Source of the DNA: Steroidobacteraceae bacterium
GTDB taxonomy: Bacteria; Pseudomonadota; Gammaproteobacteria; Steroidobacterales; Steroidobacteraceae
NCBI GenBank assembly: GCA_027531255.1
Contig: JAPZRU010000031.1
Location: 1-56,717 of the forward strand
Reading direction: 5' to 3'
Length of the DNA: 56,717 bases
The position numbers were made by a program, and so were the translations under genes. The notes beneath the pieces are model-generated. The model had not been told where the DNA came from and ran no database searches. It was given only the letters and a program-made list of their open reading frames with translations. How positions within the stretch are numbered: position 1 is the stretch's first letter; each line of letters starts with the position of its first letter. This document shows, piece after piece, positions 1 to 9,067 of this stretch.

Positions 1-6
1 AAGGCG

Positions 7-168
7 ATGGTGCTGTGCGTCGACGAGAAGAGCCAGATCCAGGCACTGGATCGCCCGCAGCCGGCGCTGCCGATGATGCCGGGCGTGCCCGAGCGGCGCA
101 CGCACGAGACACCGACCGTGCGCCGCTGGCTGGCACGCCACCCGCGCTTCACCGTGCACTCGTGGCTA
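7..168 (+). pseudogene. IS630-type transposase remnant with internal deletion
   Basis: The translation begins LCVDEKSQIQALDR, the DDE-domain signature block of IS630-family transposases, and runs to RRTHE. It then jumps directly to TPTVRRWLARHPRFTVH, a block that in complete members follows the second catalytic Asp (NYATHKTP..., HPRFHVHFTPTSASW). The stretch between the two, more than 80 residues including the central catalytic Asp, is missing, and the FTPTSA piece before SWL is also lost. Recognisable similarity stops near 160. The left part of the element lies outside the window. What remains cannot be an active transposase. The family call rests on motif recall, but the two blocks are distinctive. 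Confidence 0.8.
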
Positions 169-1023
169 CGCGAGGCCAGCGCCGCAAGGCGTTCGCCGCC
201 CACGAGCAGATGCCCCTGGGAGAACTCGAAGCCGACCTCGGTTCCGCAGCGCAGCGACCGCCCGGATTCGACGTGCAGCACGTCCTCGTAGCCGGCGGAC
301 TGCAGCTGCTGCAGCACCGAACGCGTCTTCAGGATCTTGTCCTCCACGTCCTCGCCGTGGAGCTCGATGCACAGCTGCGGCTGTCGGGCGCGCAGCTGCG
401 ATCGCATCCCCTCGAGCACTGCGGCTTCGAAACCCTCGACGTCGATCTTGATGACGTCCGGCAGCGGCACTCCGCCCGACGCGCAGAGCTCGTCGAGCGT
501 GGTCGCCGTCACGCACACGCGCTCCGCGACACGGTTCGCATCCATTCCCGAGGCAATCTCGGTGGCCGCCGAGGCACTGCCGGGGATCGAGGGATCGGGC
601 CAGCTCGAGGTGGCCCGGGCGCGCAGCCAGCGCACGGTCGTGCACGGTCACCGCGAGGCGTGGATTAAGGGCCACGTTGCGGCGCAGACGCGCCAGGTTG
701 CCGGGCATCGGCTCGACGACGTGTACCGCGGCGCCGCGCGACGCGAAGAACGGCGCGGTGAGGCCCTCGAAGGCACCCACGTCGAACACGACCTTGCCCG
801 CGTAGTCCAGGGCCCGCAGGCAGGCCTGCTCCCGACTCTCGCGCTCGGGAACCCGCGACTTCGGCACGAATCCCAGCCCGCCCTGGCGGCGTAGGCCCTG
901 TGCGCACCCGCGTCGCGTCAGGTCCACGTCGTGTCGGAAGAATCGCTGGCTGACCCACGCGACCATGCGATGCGAGAGAGCGTCGTGGGACACCGTCCGT
1001 ACTGCCGCAGCGCCGGGATGCAC
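169..1023 (-). pseudogene. FkbM-family methyltransferase, frameshifted and 3'-disrupted
   Basis: Reading leftwards from 1023, the frame gives KVVFDVGAFEGLTAPFF (SAM-binding motif I) and VHVVEPMPGNLARLRRN, typical of FkbM methyltransferases that O-methylate sugars or small molecules. Near position 600 that frame degenerates. The family's C-terminal part (LPDVIKIDVEGFEAAVLEG, then LCIELHGED) continues in a second frame one base away. That second frame runs without a stop into the antisense of the IS630 remnant, so the native 3' end is probably lost. The lesion looks like a one-base indel; a sequencing or assembly error cannot be excluded. The start is uncertain (1023 or downstream); homology begins around RVPERESREQACLRALDYAG. 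No other gene is visible between 1024 and 1155. Confidence 0.72.
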
Positions 1024-1155
1024 ACAGGGTGGCCGGGCACGACGTGCACGGAACGCGTGTCTGGGGCGAGGCGCAGCGGCCCGGACTCGCGTGACGGTCG
1101 CGTCGCCGCGGGTCGACCCGGACGAACCGGACCGCCACCGGCGGCGTACGCCGGC

Positions 1156-2058
1156 TCAGTCCTCGCAGATGAACCGGATCGTCGTCGACGAGTCGCGCTC
1201 CGGCGCGCGCCCGAGTCCGATCAGACCCTCGCCGGTGATCGGCAGGCTGTCGCGGCGCACGAACTGCTCCTGCCCTTCCGCGTCGTGCACGAACGTGCCG
1301 TTCGTGCTCTGGTCCACCAGCACGAACCGTGCCTTGGTGGCCTCGATCCGCGCGTGCAGCCGCGAGATCAGGTTGCCCTTCACGCAGAGGTCGTTGTCCT
1401 CGGCGCGCCCGATCGTCACGGCGGTGCGGTGATCGTCCAGCACGATCTCCGTGCCCTGGAGGCGGAGGCGCAGGCGCTTAGGCCGCTGCTGCTCACGGTT
1501 CGCGAGCGAGATCCCCGGCAGCACCGAGGTGATGTCCTCGGTCTGCCACAGCACCTCGAACAACGCGACCTCGTGGGTGCGCCCCTTCAGCGTCGCGACG
1601 TCGATCTGGCGGACGGACGCACGCCACTCGGGACTCAGCCTGTCGACCGTGGTAGCCGTCGTGACGATCTGGCCGGCCTTGGCCTGGCTCGTCATCCGGT
1701 TCGCGATGTGCACGGCGGCGCCGAACACGTCGCGGCTGTCGAGCACCACCGGCCCGAAGTGGCAGCCGATCCGGATCGCGACCTGGGTGCCCTCCACCTG
1801 CAGCCCCGCATGGGTGGAGATGGAGTGCTGCATCTGGCTGGCGGCGTTCAGGGCTTCGTCGGGCACGGCGAAGGTCGCCATCACCTCGTCGCCCATCGTC
1901 TTGATGACGGTGCCGTGGTGGGCCTCCGTGGCGGCCCGCATCGCATCGATGCAGATCCCGACCATCTCGCGCGCCTTCTGGTCGCCCAGGAGCTCGTAGA
2001 GCTTCGTGCTGCCGACGACGTCGGCAAACAGGATCGCGAGCTCGATGTCCTTGCCCAT
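1156..2058 (-). CDS. Class III adenylate/guanylate cyclase-FHA fusion protein
   Basis: A 300-residue protein. Residues about 5-170 form a class III nucleotide cyclase domain: LAILFADVVGSTKLYE carries the first metal-binding Asp, KTMGDEVMATF the second, and AVHIANRMTSQAKAGQ the Asn/Arg helix. Residues about 215-295 form an FHA phosphothreonine-binding domain (VTIGRAEDNDL, SRLHARIE, STNGTFVHD). No membrane segment or signal peptide is seen, so it should be cytosolic. The ATG at 2058 is preferred over upstream in-frame codons because AGGGAG lies just before it and the cyclase fold starts there. cAMP versus cGMP cannot be decided. The fusion suggests that product formation or location is coupled to Ser/Thr-kinase phosphorylation. 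Confidence 0.88.
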   Translation of the reverse strand: MGKDIELAILFADVVGSTKLYELLGDQKAREMVGICIDAMRAATEAHHGTVIKTMGDEVMATFAVPDEALNAASQMQHSISTHAGLQVEGTQVAIRIGCHFGPVVLDSRDVFGAAVHIANRMTSQAKAGQIVTTATTVDRLSPEWRASVRQIDVATLKGRTHEVALFEVLWQTEDITSVLPGISLANREQQRPKRLRLRLQGTEIVLDDHRTAVTIGRAEDNDLCVKGNLISRLHARIEATKARFVLVDQSTNGTFVHDAEGQEQFVRRDSLPITGEGLIGLGRAPERDSSTTIRFICED

Positions 2059-2119
2059 AGGCTCCCTGGGGTGGCCCCCGGCCGCCCGACCGGCGGGCAT
2101 TCCAATTATATACGAGTTG

Positions 2120-3157
2120 TCATAAGGCTCCGGCCGCAGACTCCACCCGGGCCCACGCCGGCGCGGCGCCACCCCGCTCGGCCGCCTCGCGCGCGCGCTC
2201 CACGACCGTGAAGTCCGCGCCCGGCCGGTTGCCGAACTCGCTCAGCACGCGCCGCCACGCCCGCGCACCGGGCCGGCCCGCATACAGGCCGAGCGCGTGG
2301 CGCATGATCGCGTGCAGCCGTTGCCCGCGCGCCAGCTGCTCGCGCACGTAGGGCTCCAGCCGGTCGACGAGCGTCGCCGGGTCGAACCCCGGCGCGGTCG
2401 CGTCCGGCCAGCCGGCCGCTTCGAGGGCGGCCAGCACGCCCGGGTTGTGGTACGCCTCGCGCCCCAGCATCACGCCGTCCACGTGCTGCCACTGCCGGAG
2501 CGCGTCCGCGACGGTCTTGAGCCCGCCGTTGATCACCACCGTCAGCGCCGGGAAGTCGCGCTTCACGCGCCACACGGTCGGGTACACGAGCGGCGGGATC
2601 TCGCGGTTCTGCTTCGGCGACAGGCCCTGCAGGATCGCCTTGCGAGCGTGCACGATCAGCGTCCCGCAGCCCGCCTCCACCACCGCGCGCACGAAGGTCT
2701 CGAGGAACGCGTAGTCGTCGCGGTCGTCGATGCCGATCCGGCACTTCACCGTCACCGGCACGCGCACGGCCCCGCGCATCGCCGCGACGCACTCGGCCAC
2801 CAGCGCCGGCCGTCCCATCAGGCACGCGCCGAAGGTGGCGTTCTGCACGCGGTCGCTCGGACAGCCGACGTTCAGGTTGATCTCGTCGTAGCCCCACGCC
2901 TCGCCGAGCCGCGCCGCCTCGGCCAGCGCGGCGGGATCGGAGCCGCCGAGCTGCAGCGCGACCGGGCGCTCGGCGGGGTCTAAGTCGAGCAGCCGCGCGC
3001 GATCCCCGCGCAGGATCGCCTGCGCGACCACCATCTCGGTGTAGAGGCGAGCGCGCGGCGAGACCAGGCGGTGGAGGTACCGGCAGTGCCGGTCCGTCCA
3101 GTCCATCATCGGCGCGACGCAGAGGCGGTGCGCGAGCTCGGGCAAGGCGCGCCTCAC
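2120..3157 (-). CDS. dusA: tRNA-dihydrouridine(20/20a) synthase DusA
   Basis: A 345-residue flavin enzyme that reduces uridine to dihydrouridine at positions 20/20a of the tRNA D-loop. The sequence shows the DusA opening LCVAPMMDWTDRHCRYLHR, the catalytic-Cys block NLNVGCPSDRVQ, a phosphate/FMN-binding HARKAILQGLSPKQNRE region typical of the DusA subgroup, and the late block INGGL. Length fits the family (about 330-345). The GTG at 3157 is chosen because it overlaps the TGA of the upstream ligase gene (GTGA), implying translational coupling, and gives the expected N-terminus. Confidence 0.93.
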   Translation of the reverse strand: MRRALPELAHRLCVAPMMDWTDRHCRYLHRLVSPRARLYTEMVVAQAILRGDRARLLDLDPAERPVALQLGGSDPAALAEAARLGEAWGYDEINLNVGCPSDRVQNATFGACLMGRPALVAECVAAMRGAVRVPVTVKCRIGIDDRDDYAFLETFVRAVVEAGCGTLIVHARKAILQGLSPKQNREIPPLVYPTVWRVKRDFPALTVVINGGLKTVADALRQWQHVDGVMLGREAYHNPGVLAALEAAGWPDATAPGFDPATLVDRLEPYVREQLARGQRLHAIMRHALGLYAGRPGARAWRRVLSEFGNRPGADFTVVERAREAAERGGAAPAWARVESAAGAL

Positions 3158-4323
3158 CCGGTCGCGCGCAGCGACGTCGCGGTCGCGGGCTCGAGCCCGC
3201 TCGCGGTCTCGCGCACGAGCCAGTCCACCACGGCACTCAGCGCCTCGCGCTCGCTCGCGCCGTCCGCGCGCGCCTGCTCGTAGACCTGCACCTGCCGGTG
3301 CGCGCTCGTGCCGCGCTTCAGGATCGTGCGCGCGTGCTGCACCTCGTCGAGGCAGCCGAGCGCGAGCGCGTCCTCGCGCACCAGCTCGATCAGTTCCTCG
3401 AGCAGCTCGCCGAACGGCACGAGCTCGCCGCGCGCGAGGTCGAGCAACCCATCGTCGGTGCCGTAGCGCATCGCGCGCCAGCGGTTCTCGTTGACCAGCA
3501 TGTCGGCGTACACGCGCCACTGCTGGTTGTTGCGGCGCAGCCGCCATAGCATCCTGAGCAGCGACTGCACGAACGCGGCCAGGGCAGCCGAGTCGTGCAC
3601 GCTCGTGCAGCAGTCCATGATCCGCGTCTCGAGCGTCGGGTAGCGCCAGCTCGGGCGCATGTCCCACCAGATCTTCGAGGTGTCCTGGATCAGCCCGTTG
3701 CGCACCAGCATGTCCACGTGCCGCTGGTACTCGCCGTAGCTCGCGAAACGCTCCGGGATGCCGGTGCGCGGCAGGCCGCTGAACACGGTCAGCCGGTACG
3801 ACTTGAAGCCGGTGTGCTCGCCCTCCCAGAACGGCGAGGACGACGACAGCGCGAGCAGGTGCGGCAGGAAATACGAAAGCTGGTTCATCAGGTCGATGCG
3901 GCACTCGTTGTCGTCGATGCCGACGTGCACGTGCATGCCGCAGATCAGCATCCGCCGCGCGGCCGCCTGCATCTCGCGGGCGAGCGCGACGTAGCGGTCC
4001 TTGTCGGTGTGCTTCTGCTGGATGGCGCGCGCGAACGGGTGCGTGGACGCGGCGATCGGCGCGAGCCCGTGGCGTCCCGCGACCTCGACGATGATGCGGC
4101 GCAGCCGCTTCAGGTCCGCGACCGCCTCCGGCACCGTGCGGCTGACGCGCGTGCCGATCTCGATCTGCGAGCGCAGGAACTCGGGGCTCACCTGCCCGCC
4201 GCCGAGCGCGTGGCACTCCTCGTAGAGCGCGTGCGGCGGGTCGTCGTCGAGGTCGCGCGTGGCGACGTCGACCAGCAGGTACTCCTCCTCGATGCCGACC
4301 GTGAACGGTGGTTCCCTGGACAT
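3154..4323 (-). CDS. ybdK: YbdK-type carboxylate-amine ligase (GCS2 family)
   Basis: A 389-residue member of the glutamate-cysteine ligase type 2 / YbdK family. It opens with PFTVGIEEEYLLVD (ATP/Mg-binding GxEEE strand) and carries RMLICGMHVHVGIDDNECR, the substrate-loop histidines, followed by TLETRIMDCC. Family members show weak glutamate-cysteine ligase activity in vitro, and the true substrate is usually unknown. The ATG at 4323 is chosen over an upstream codon at 4353 because a GGGGG purine run lies just ahead and the family N-terminus fits. The gene is transcribed with the N-formylglutamate amidohydrolase-family gene (36-base gap) and with dusA (overlap). Confidence 0.88.
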   Translation of the reverse strand: MSREPPFTVGIEEEYLLVDVATRDLDDDPPHALYEECHALGGGQVSPEFLRSQIEIGTRVSRTVPEAVADLKRLRRIIVEVAGRHGLAPIAASTHPFARAIQQKHTDKDRYVALAREMQAAARRMLICGMHVHVGIDDNECRIDLMNQLSYFLPHLLALSSSSPFWEGEHTGFKSYRLTVFSGLPRTGIPERFASYGEYQRHVDMLVRNGLIQDTSKIWWDMRPSWRYPTLETRIMDCCTSVHDSAALAAFVQSLLRMLWRLRRNNQQWRVYADMLVNENRWRAMRYGTDDGLLDLARGELVPFGELLEELIELVREDALALGCLDEVQHARTILKRGTSAHRQVQVYEQARADGASEREALSAVVDWLVRETASGLEPATATSLRATG

Positions 4324-4359
4324 CGCGTCGCCCCCTTCGCGTGGTAGCCGCACCGTGCC

Positions 4360-5196
4360 TCAGGCCGTCGCGCGTGCAGCGTCCCAGACTTCGTGCACGC
4401 CGGGCAAGGCCAGCACGTCGGCCAGCGCCCGGCCCAGCACCTCCGCCCACCGCGCGATGCCCGCCGGGGTCAGCAGCTGATCCTGCCGGACCTCGAGGCA
4501 CACGTGCGGCAGGCCGGGCCGTTCGGCGTGCCGGTCGATCGTGTAGTCGGCCGGATGCCGGCCTGAGTAAGGCTCGTTGTCTCCCACCACGAGCCCCGGT
4601 TCGCGCCGCAGCCGCTCGAGCAGCGGGACCGGCAGCCGCGGATCCTTGTCCCAGAGGATGCCGACGTTCCACGGCCGCGCCTGGGCGCCGTAGACCGGCG
4701 TGAAGCTGTGCACCGCGACCACGGCCGGCACGATGCCGCCGCCGCGCAGCCGGCCGAGGTGCCGCTCGATCGCGTCGTGGTAGGGCTCGTGGCAGGCCGC
4801 TGCGCGCGCCCGGCGCTCCACGTCGCCGAGGTCCTCGTTCCCCGGCACCCGCTGGCCGTCGCTGACCGCGGCGAAGCAGGTCGGGTCGTCGAGGCGGCGG
4901 TTGCAGTCCACGACGAGCCGCGAGTAGCCCGCGAGGATTGCCGGCGCCCGCAGGCGGTGCGCCAGCGCCCGGGTCAGCTCCGCCGCACCGAGGTCCCAGG
5001 CGATGTGGCGCCAGGTCGCTTCTTCGGGCAAGCCGAGCCGCCCGAGCTTGCGCGGAAACGCTCGGCTCGCGTGGTCGCAGACCAGCAGCACCGGCGCCGG
5101 CGCGGCCGGTTCGTGGATCTCGTAGGGAACCGGGTCTCCCGGCCCCAGCAGGCTTTCCGCGGGCGCGGAACTCGGGGAGGCGGACAACGCGAGCAT
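4360..5196 (-). CDS. N-formylglutamate amidohydrolase family protein
   Basis: A 278-residue protein of the N-formylglutamate amidohydrolase family (zinc amidohydrolases such as HutG of histidine degradation). Visible blocks are LLVCDHASRAFP near the N-terminus, DLGAAELTRALA, SRLVVDCNR, VVAVHSFTPVY and CLEVRQDQL, in the family order. No hut genes are nearby, so a role in histidine breakdown is not supported by context. Pairing with a YbdK-like amide-bond ligase suggests a linked but unknown small-molecule metabolism. No signal peptide; cytosolic. Confidence 0.85.
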   Translation of the reverse strand: MLALSASPSSAPAESLLGPGDPVPYEIHEPAAPAPVLLVCDHASRAFPRKLGRLGLPEEATWRHIAWDLGAAELTRALAHRLRAPAILAGYSRLVVDCNRRLDDPTCFAAVSDGQRVPGNEDLGDVERRARAAACHEPYHDAIERHLGRLRGGGIVPAVVAVHSFTPVYGAQARPWNVGILWDKDPRLPVPLLERLRREPGLVVGDNEPYSGRHPADYTIDRHAERPGLPHVCLEVRQDQLLTPAGIARWAEVLGRALADVLALPGVHEVWDAARATA

Positions 5197-5229
5197 CCGG
5201 TGGGGCGGCGGCCCCGGAAACCCTGCATT

Positions 5230-8200
5230 CTAGACCAGCGGGGCACCGTTCGGCGGGAACTGCGCCATCGGCTGCGGCCGCGCCACGTAGAAGCCCTGCG
5301 CGTAGTCCACGCCGAGGGCGGCCAGCGTGTCCAGCACCTCCGCGCATTCCACCCGCTCGGCGATCGTCTTCAGGCCCATCGCGCGCGCCACCTGGCAGAT
5401 CGCTTCCACCATGCTGCGGTCGATCGGGTCGCGCGGCACGGCCTCGACGAACTGGCCATCGATCTTCAGGTAGTCCACCGGCAGCGTCTTCAGGTACGAG
5501 AAGAACGACAGGCCGGCGCCGAAGTCGTCCAGCGCGAAGCAGACGCCGCGATCGCGCAGTTCGCGCATGAAGTACACGACGCTCGACAGGCTCGAGAGCG
5601 CCGCGGTCTCGGTGATCTCGAAGCACAGGGAGCCCGGTTCGAGATCGAGCGTCGCCAGTTCCCCGATCACGTACTCGAGGAAGCGGTCGTCGTTGAGCGT
5701 CGTGGCCGACAGGTTGATCGCCACCGAGAAGCGCTCGTCGGCCGGCCGCCGCGCCAGGATCGACGTGAGCGCTTGGCGCACCACCCAGCGATCGAGCGCC
5801 GGCATCACGTTGTAGCGCTCGGCCGCGGGGATGAACTCGAGCGGCTGCACGAGCGACCCATCCGGCTCGCGCATGCGCAGCACCAGTTCGAAGTGGCGAC
5901 GCGCCTCGACCGTACCCCCGATCGGCACGATCGGCTGGAACCAGATCTCGAGCCGGCCTTCGTCCATCGCACCCTGCAGCCGCGACACCCACTGCATCTC
6001 GCGGTGACGGACCGGCACGTTGTCGGACTCGTAGAGGTGCACCCGGTTGCGGCCCTGGTCCTTGGCCGCGTAGCAGGCCACGTCCACCGCGCTCATCACC
6101 TCGGCGACGCTCTCGGTGGTGCGGTCGATCGCGACGACGCCGATCGAGGCGCCGATCTGCAGCAACTGGCCGTTCCACGCGTAGCGGAAATCGCGGATCG
6201 TCTGGCGGAGCCCCTCCGCGATCGTGAGCGCCTGCTCGAGCTCGCAGTCGCACAGCAGGATGCCGAACTCGTCCCCACCGAGCCTTGCGAGCGTGTCGCT
6301 CGCACGCACGCGCGTCTGCAGGATGCCCGTGACCTGCTTCAGCAGCCGGTCGCCCGCGGGATGACCGCAGGTGTCGTTGACGACCTTGAACTGGTCGAGG
6401 TCCACGTAGACGAGCGCGTGCGAGAGCCCCTGCCCCGAACGCGCCTCGGCCAGCGCCGCGTGCAGACGGTGCTCGAACTCGCGGCGGTTGATCAGCCCCG
6501 TCAGCGCGTCGTGCGTGGCCTGGTACGACAGCGCGCGGCGCAGCCGGCGCTCCCGGCTGACGTCGCGGAACACCACGACGGTGCCGAGGTAGCGTCCTTC
6601 CCCGTCGCGAATCGGCGCCGCGGAGTTCTGGATCGCCAGCTCGCGCCCCAGGCGGTCGACCAGCACCGCCTGCTCGCTGCCGACCACCACGCGGCCCTCG
6701 CGCAGGCACTGCAGCGCGAGATTGTCGACGCCTTCGCGGCGCTGTTCGTCGATCACGCGCAGCACCTCGCCGAGCGGCCGGCCGCGCGCCTCGTCGAGGC
6801 GCCATCCCGTCAGCTGCTCGGCGACCGGGTTGGCGTAGTCGATCACGCCCGCGGAGTCGGTCGTGATCACCGCGTCGCCGATCGACTGCAGCGTGACCTG
6901 GGCGCGCTCCTGCTCGACGCGTACCGCGTGCTGGGCGCGCCGGCGCTCGGTGACGTCGGCCATCGTGCCCTCGGAGCCGGCGACCTGTCCGCACTCGTCC
7001 AGCACGAGCCGCGCGTTCTCGAGCACGCAGATCACCCGACCGTCGCGACGCCGCAGCTCGTACTCGGCCTCGCGCAGCTCGCCGGTCTCGTGAAGGCGCT
7101 CGAGGTTCGCGCGGCGCACCTCGGGGTTCACGTAGAGGCTCGTCGTGTCTGGCAGCTGCAGCAGGTCTTCCGCGCTCTCGCAGCCGAGCATCCGCACCAG
7201 CGCCGGGTTCACGGCCGTAAGCCGCCCGTCCACGGTGGACTGGTAGACGCCTTCGATCACGTTCTCGAACAGGCCGCGGAACCGAGCTTCGCTGGCGCGC
7301 AACGCGTCCTCGCGCCGCCGGCGCTCGATCGCGATGCCGGCGAGCTGAGTCATCCGCGCCATCAGCTCGCAGTCGCGGCGGCCGGGCGTGCCGGGCTCGT
7401 CCAGGTACACCGCGAACGTGCCGAGCAGGCGACCGTCGCCGCCCACGATCGGCGTGGACCAGCACGCGTGCAGGTTGCTGCGGAGCGCCGCGGCGCGCCG
7501 GTACTCCCAGTAGGCGTCCTTCGCGATGTCGGCGCAGATCACCTGCCGCGACAGGTAGACCGCCGCCGCGCAGGAGCCGAACCGCAGGCCGATCGGCACC
7601 TCGTCCATCGCCGCGCAGTACTCGCGCGGCAGGCGCGGCGCGACGACGTGCTGCAGGCGGTCACCGGCGACCAGCCGGATGGCGCAGAGCGCCCCCGGCT
7701 GCACCTTCTCGATCACGTCGGCGATCGCCTCGAGCGCCGCCTCGAGGCTCGCGTTCGACGCGAGCCGTTCGAGCACGCGGCGCTCGCCGGCGGCGACGAG
7801 TTCGGCGCGCTTGCGCTCGGTGATGTCGGTGATCGAGCCCCGGACCAGCCGACGACCGGCGCTCGGCAGGCCGGCGAGGCGGACCTCGCACGGGATTTCG
7901 CTGCCCTGCGCGTCGCGATGGGTCCACTCGAAGACGGGAGTCTCGCCCCGCAGCGCACGCTCGATGTAGCCGCGAACGACCCCGAACGAGGCGCTGCCGT
8001 CCGGCTGGTGCGGAGGGCTGATCTGCTCGGGACCGCCGGCCAGCAGCCGGGCACGATCCATCTTGAAGAAGCGCAGCGCGTGGTCGTTGCAGTCCACGAA
8101 CCGGCCGCGGTCCACGTCGAGCACGACGATCGCTTCGGGCGCGTTCTCCACCAGCAGGCGGTAGCGCGCCTCGCTTTCGCGCGTGGCGCTCTCCGCCAGC

Positions 8201-8931
8201 TTGCGCTCGGTCGCGTCGCGCAGGCACACGACGTAGACCTGGCGCCGCTGCACGCGCGCCTGGCTGACGGCGAGCTCGGCCGCGAAGCGCTCGCCGCTCT
8301 TCGCACGCCCCGTCGTCTCGTGGGCGGCCAGGTCGACGTGCGTGTCGTCGCTGCGCAGCGCGAGCTGCGCGAGACGCTCCGGGAGCCGCGCGGTGCCGGT
8401 GCCGAGATCGGGCAGCAGGAGCGACAGCGGCCGCCCGAGCACCTCGGGTTCGGCGTAACCGAACACGCGCTCGCCGGTCGGGTTGAAGGTCTCGATGTGG
8501 CCGGAGTCGTCGACCGTCAGGATCACGTCCTTGACGTGGTCCAGGATCGCCTGCAGCTGGCTCGTGTTCTGCTCGCGCAGCTCGCGGGTCAGCTCCTGCG
8601 CCTCGTCCGACATCAGCTGCATCGAGCGCACGATGCCGCGGCGCTCCTCGTCCACCTGGTCGTAGTGGCGCGAGACGAGGCGCAGCAGCCGGTCGAGGTC
8701 GAGTTCGCCGTTGGCGGCGCTGGCCTCGCGCACCTGGCGCGCGAGCGCGCGGTTCAGCGTTTCGTGGCGCCCCGTGAGGGTCTCGTGGCGTCCCGTGAGG
8801 GTCGCGGGCGCCACGACGCCCGGGCCGGGGGCCGACCCGGCGTTGCCGGCGTGGCCGTTGGACCCCGCGCTCGCGCCCGCCGCGGGCCGCGTCAGCGGCA
8901 CGACCTTCGGGTTCCCCCCCTGGCTCGACAT
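5230..8931 (-). CDS. PAS-PAS-GAF-PAS-PAS-GGDEF-EAL cyclic-di-GMP signalling protein
   Basis: A 1233-residue soluble protein. Approximate order: disordered N-terminus with a TLTGRHE duplication (46-59), helical linker (60-125), PAS (125-245), PAS (255-375), GAF (385-540), PAS (545-665), PAS (670-790), GGDEF (800-965), EAL (975-1225). The diguanylate cyclase signature is intact (ARLGGDEFGILL). In the phosphodiesterase domain the EAL signature is FELVLRM (ELV), while DDFGAGLSFFSYL, LKIDGQFV and AERVE keep the metal- and c-di-GMP-binding residues. It probably sets c-di-GMP in response to cytosolic ligands or redox; which activity dominates cannot be read from sequence. An in-frame TTG at 8967 would add 12 residues. 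The ATG at 8931 is preferred, although its ribosome site is weak. Confidence 0.92.
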   Translation of the reverse strand: MSSQGGNPKVVPLTRPAAGASAGSNGHAGNAGSAPGPGVVAPATLTGRHETLTGRHETLNRALARQVREASAANGELDLDRLLRLVSRHYDQVDEERRGIVRSMQLMSDEAQELTRELREQNTSQLQAILDHVKDVILTVDDSGHIETFNPTGERVFGYAEPEVLGRPLSLLLPDLGTGTARLPERLAQLALRSDDTHVDLAAHETTGRAKSGERFAAELAVSQARVQRRQVYVVCLRDATERKLAESATRESEARYRLLVENAPEAIVVLDVDRGRFVDCNDHALRFFKMDRARLLAGGPEQISPPHQPDGSASFGVVRGYIERALRGETPVFEWTHRDAQGSEIPCEVRLAGLPSAGRRLVRGSITDITERKRAELVAAGERRVLERLASNASLEAALEAIADVIEKVQPGALCAIRLVAGDRLQHVVAPRLPREYCAAMDEVPIGLRFGSCAAAVYLSRQVICADIAKDAYWEYRRAAALRSNLHACWSTPIVGGDGRLLGTFAVYLDEPGTPGRRDCELMARMTQLAGIAIERRRREDALRASEARFRGLFENVIEGVYQSTVDGRLTAVNPALVRMLGCESAEDLLQLPDTTSLYVNPEVRRANLERLHETGELREAEYELRRRDGRVICVLENARLVLDECGQVAGSEGTMADVTERRRAQHAVRVEQERAQVTLQSIGDAVITTDSAGVIDYANPVAEQLTGWRLDEARGRPLGEVLRVIDEQRREGVDNLALQCLREGRVVVGSEQAVLVDRLGRELAIQNSAAPIRDGEGRYLGTVVVFRDVSRERRLRRALSYQATHDALTGLINRREFEHRLHAALAEARSGQGLSHALVYVDLDQFKVVNDTCGHPAGDRLLKQVTGILQTRVRASDTLARLGGDEFGILLCDCELEQALTIAEGLRQTIRDFRYAWNGQLLQIGASIGVVAIDRTTESVAEVMSAVDVACYAAKDQGRNRVHLYESDNVPVRHREMQWVSRLQGAMDEGRLEIWFQPIVPIGGTVEARRHFELVLRMREPDGSLVQPLEFIPAAERYNVMPALDRWVVRQALTSILARRPADERFSVAINLSATTLNDDRFLEYVIGELATLDLEPGSLCFEITETAALSSLSSVVYFMRELRDRGVCFALDDFGAGLSFFSYLKTLPVDYLKIDGQFVEAVPRDPIDRSMVEAICQVARAMGLKTIAERVECAEVLDTLAALGVDYAQGFYVARPQPMAQFPPNGAPLV

Positions 8932-9067
8932 GCGCCGTCCGGACCCCGCTCCGCGAATGGGACACAACGTAACGCAATGCTAGGGGGAAAGCCCAAGGGA
9001 CCAGTGTGAACGCCGTCCCGTTTCGAGCCGGCGCGGCGTGCGATCGGCCGAAATACGCGGCCCGTCC

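Noticed and set aside
2120-7465. A 1781-residue minus-strand frame in phase with dusA
   Set aside because: Only the last 345 codons (dusA) have family similarity; the upstream part is an out-of-frame reading of ybdK, the amidohydrolase and the GGDEF-EAL gene.
8759-8800. CRISPR-like or regulatory direct repeats
   Set aside because: Only two adjacent 21-bp units, in frame within a coding region; this is a short peptide duplication.
4708-9009. A 1433-residue open frame on the plus strand opposite the amidohydrolase and PAS-GGDEF-EAL genes
   Set aside because: Long antisense frames are expected at this G+C. The residue mix (His/Arg/Ala/Val-rich) has no motifs, and the minus-strand proteins show clear conserved domains.
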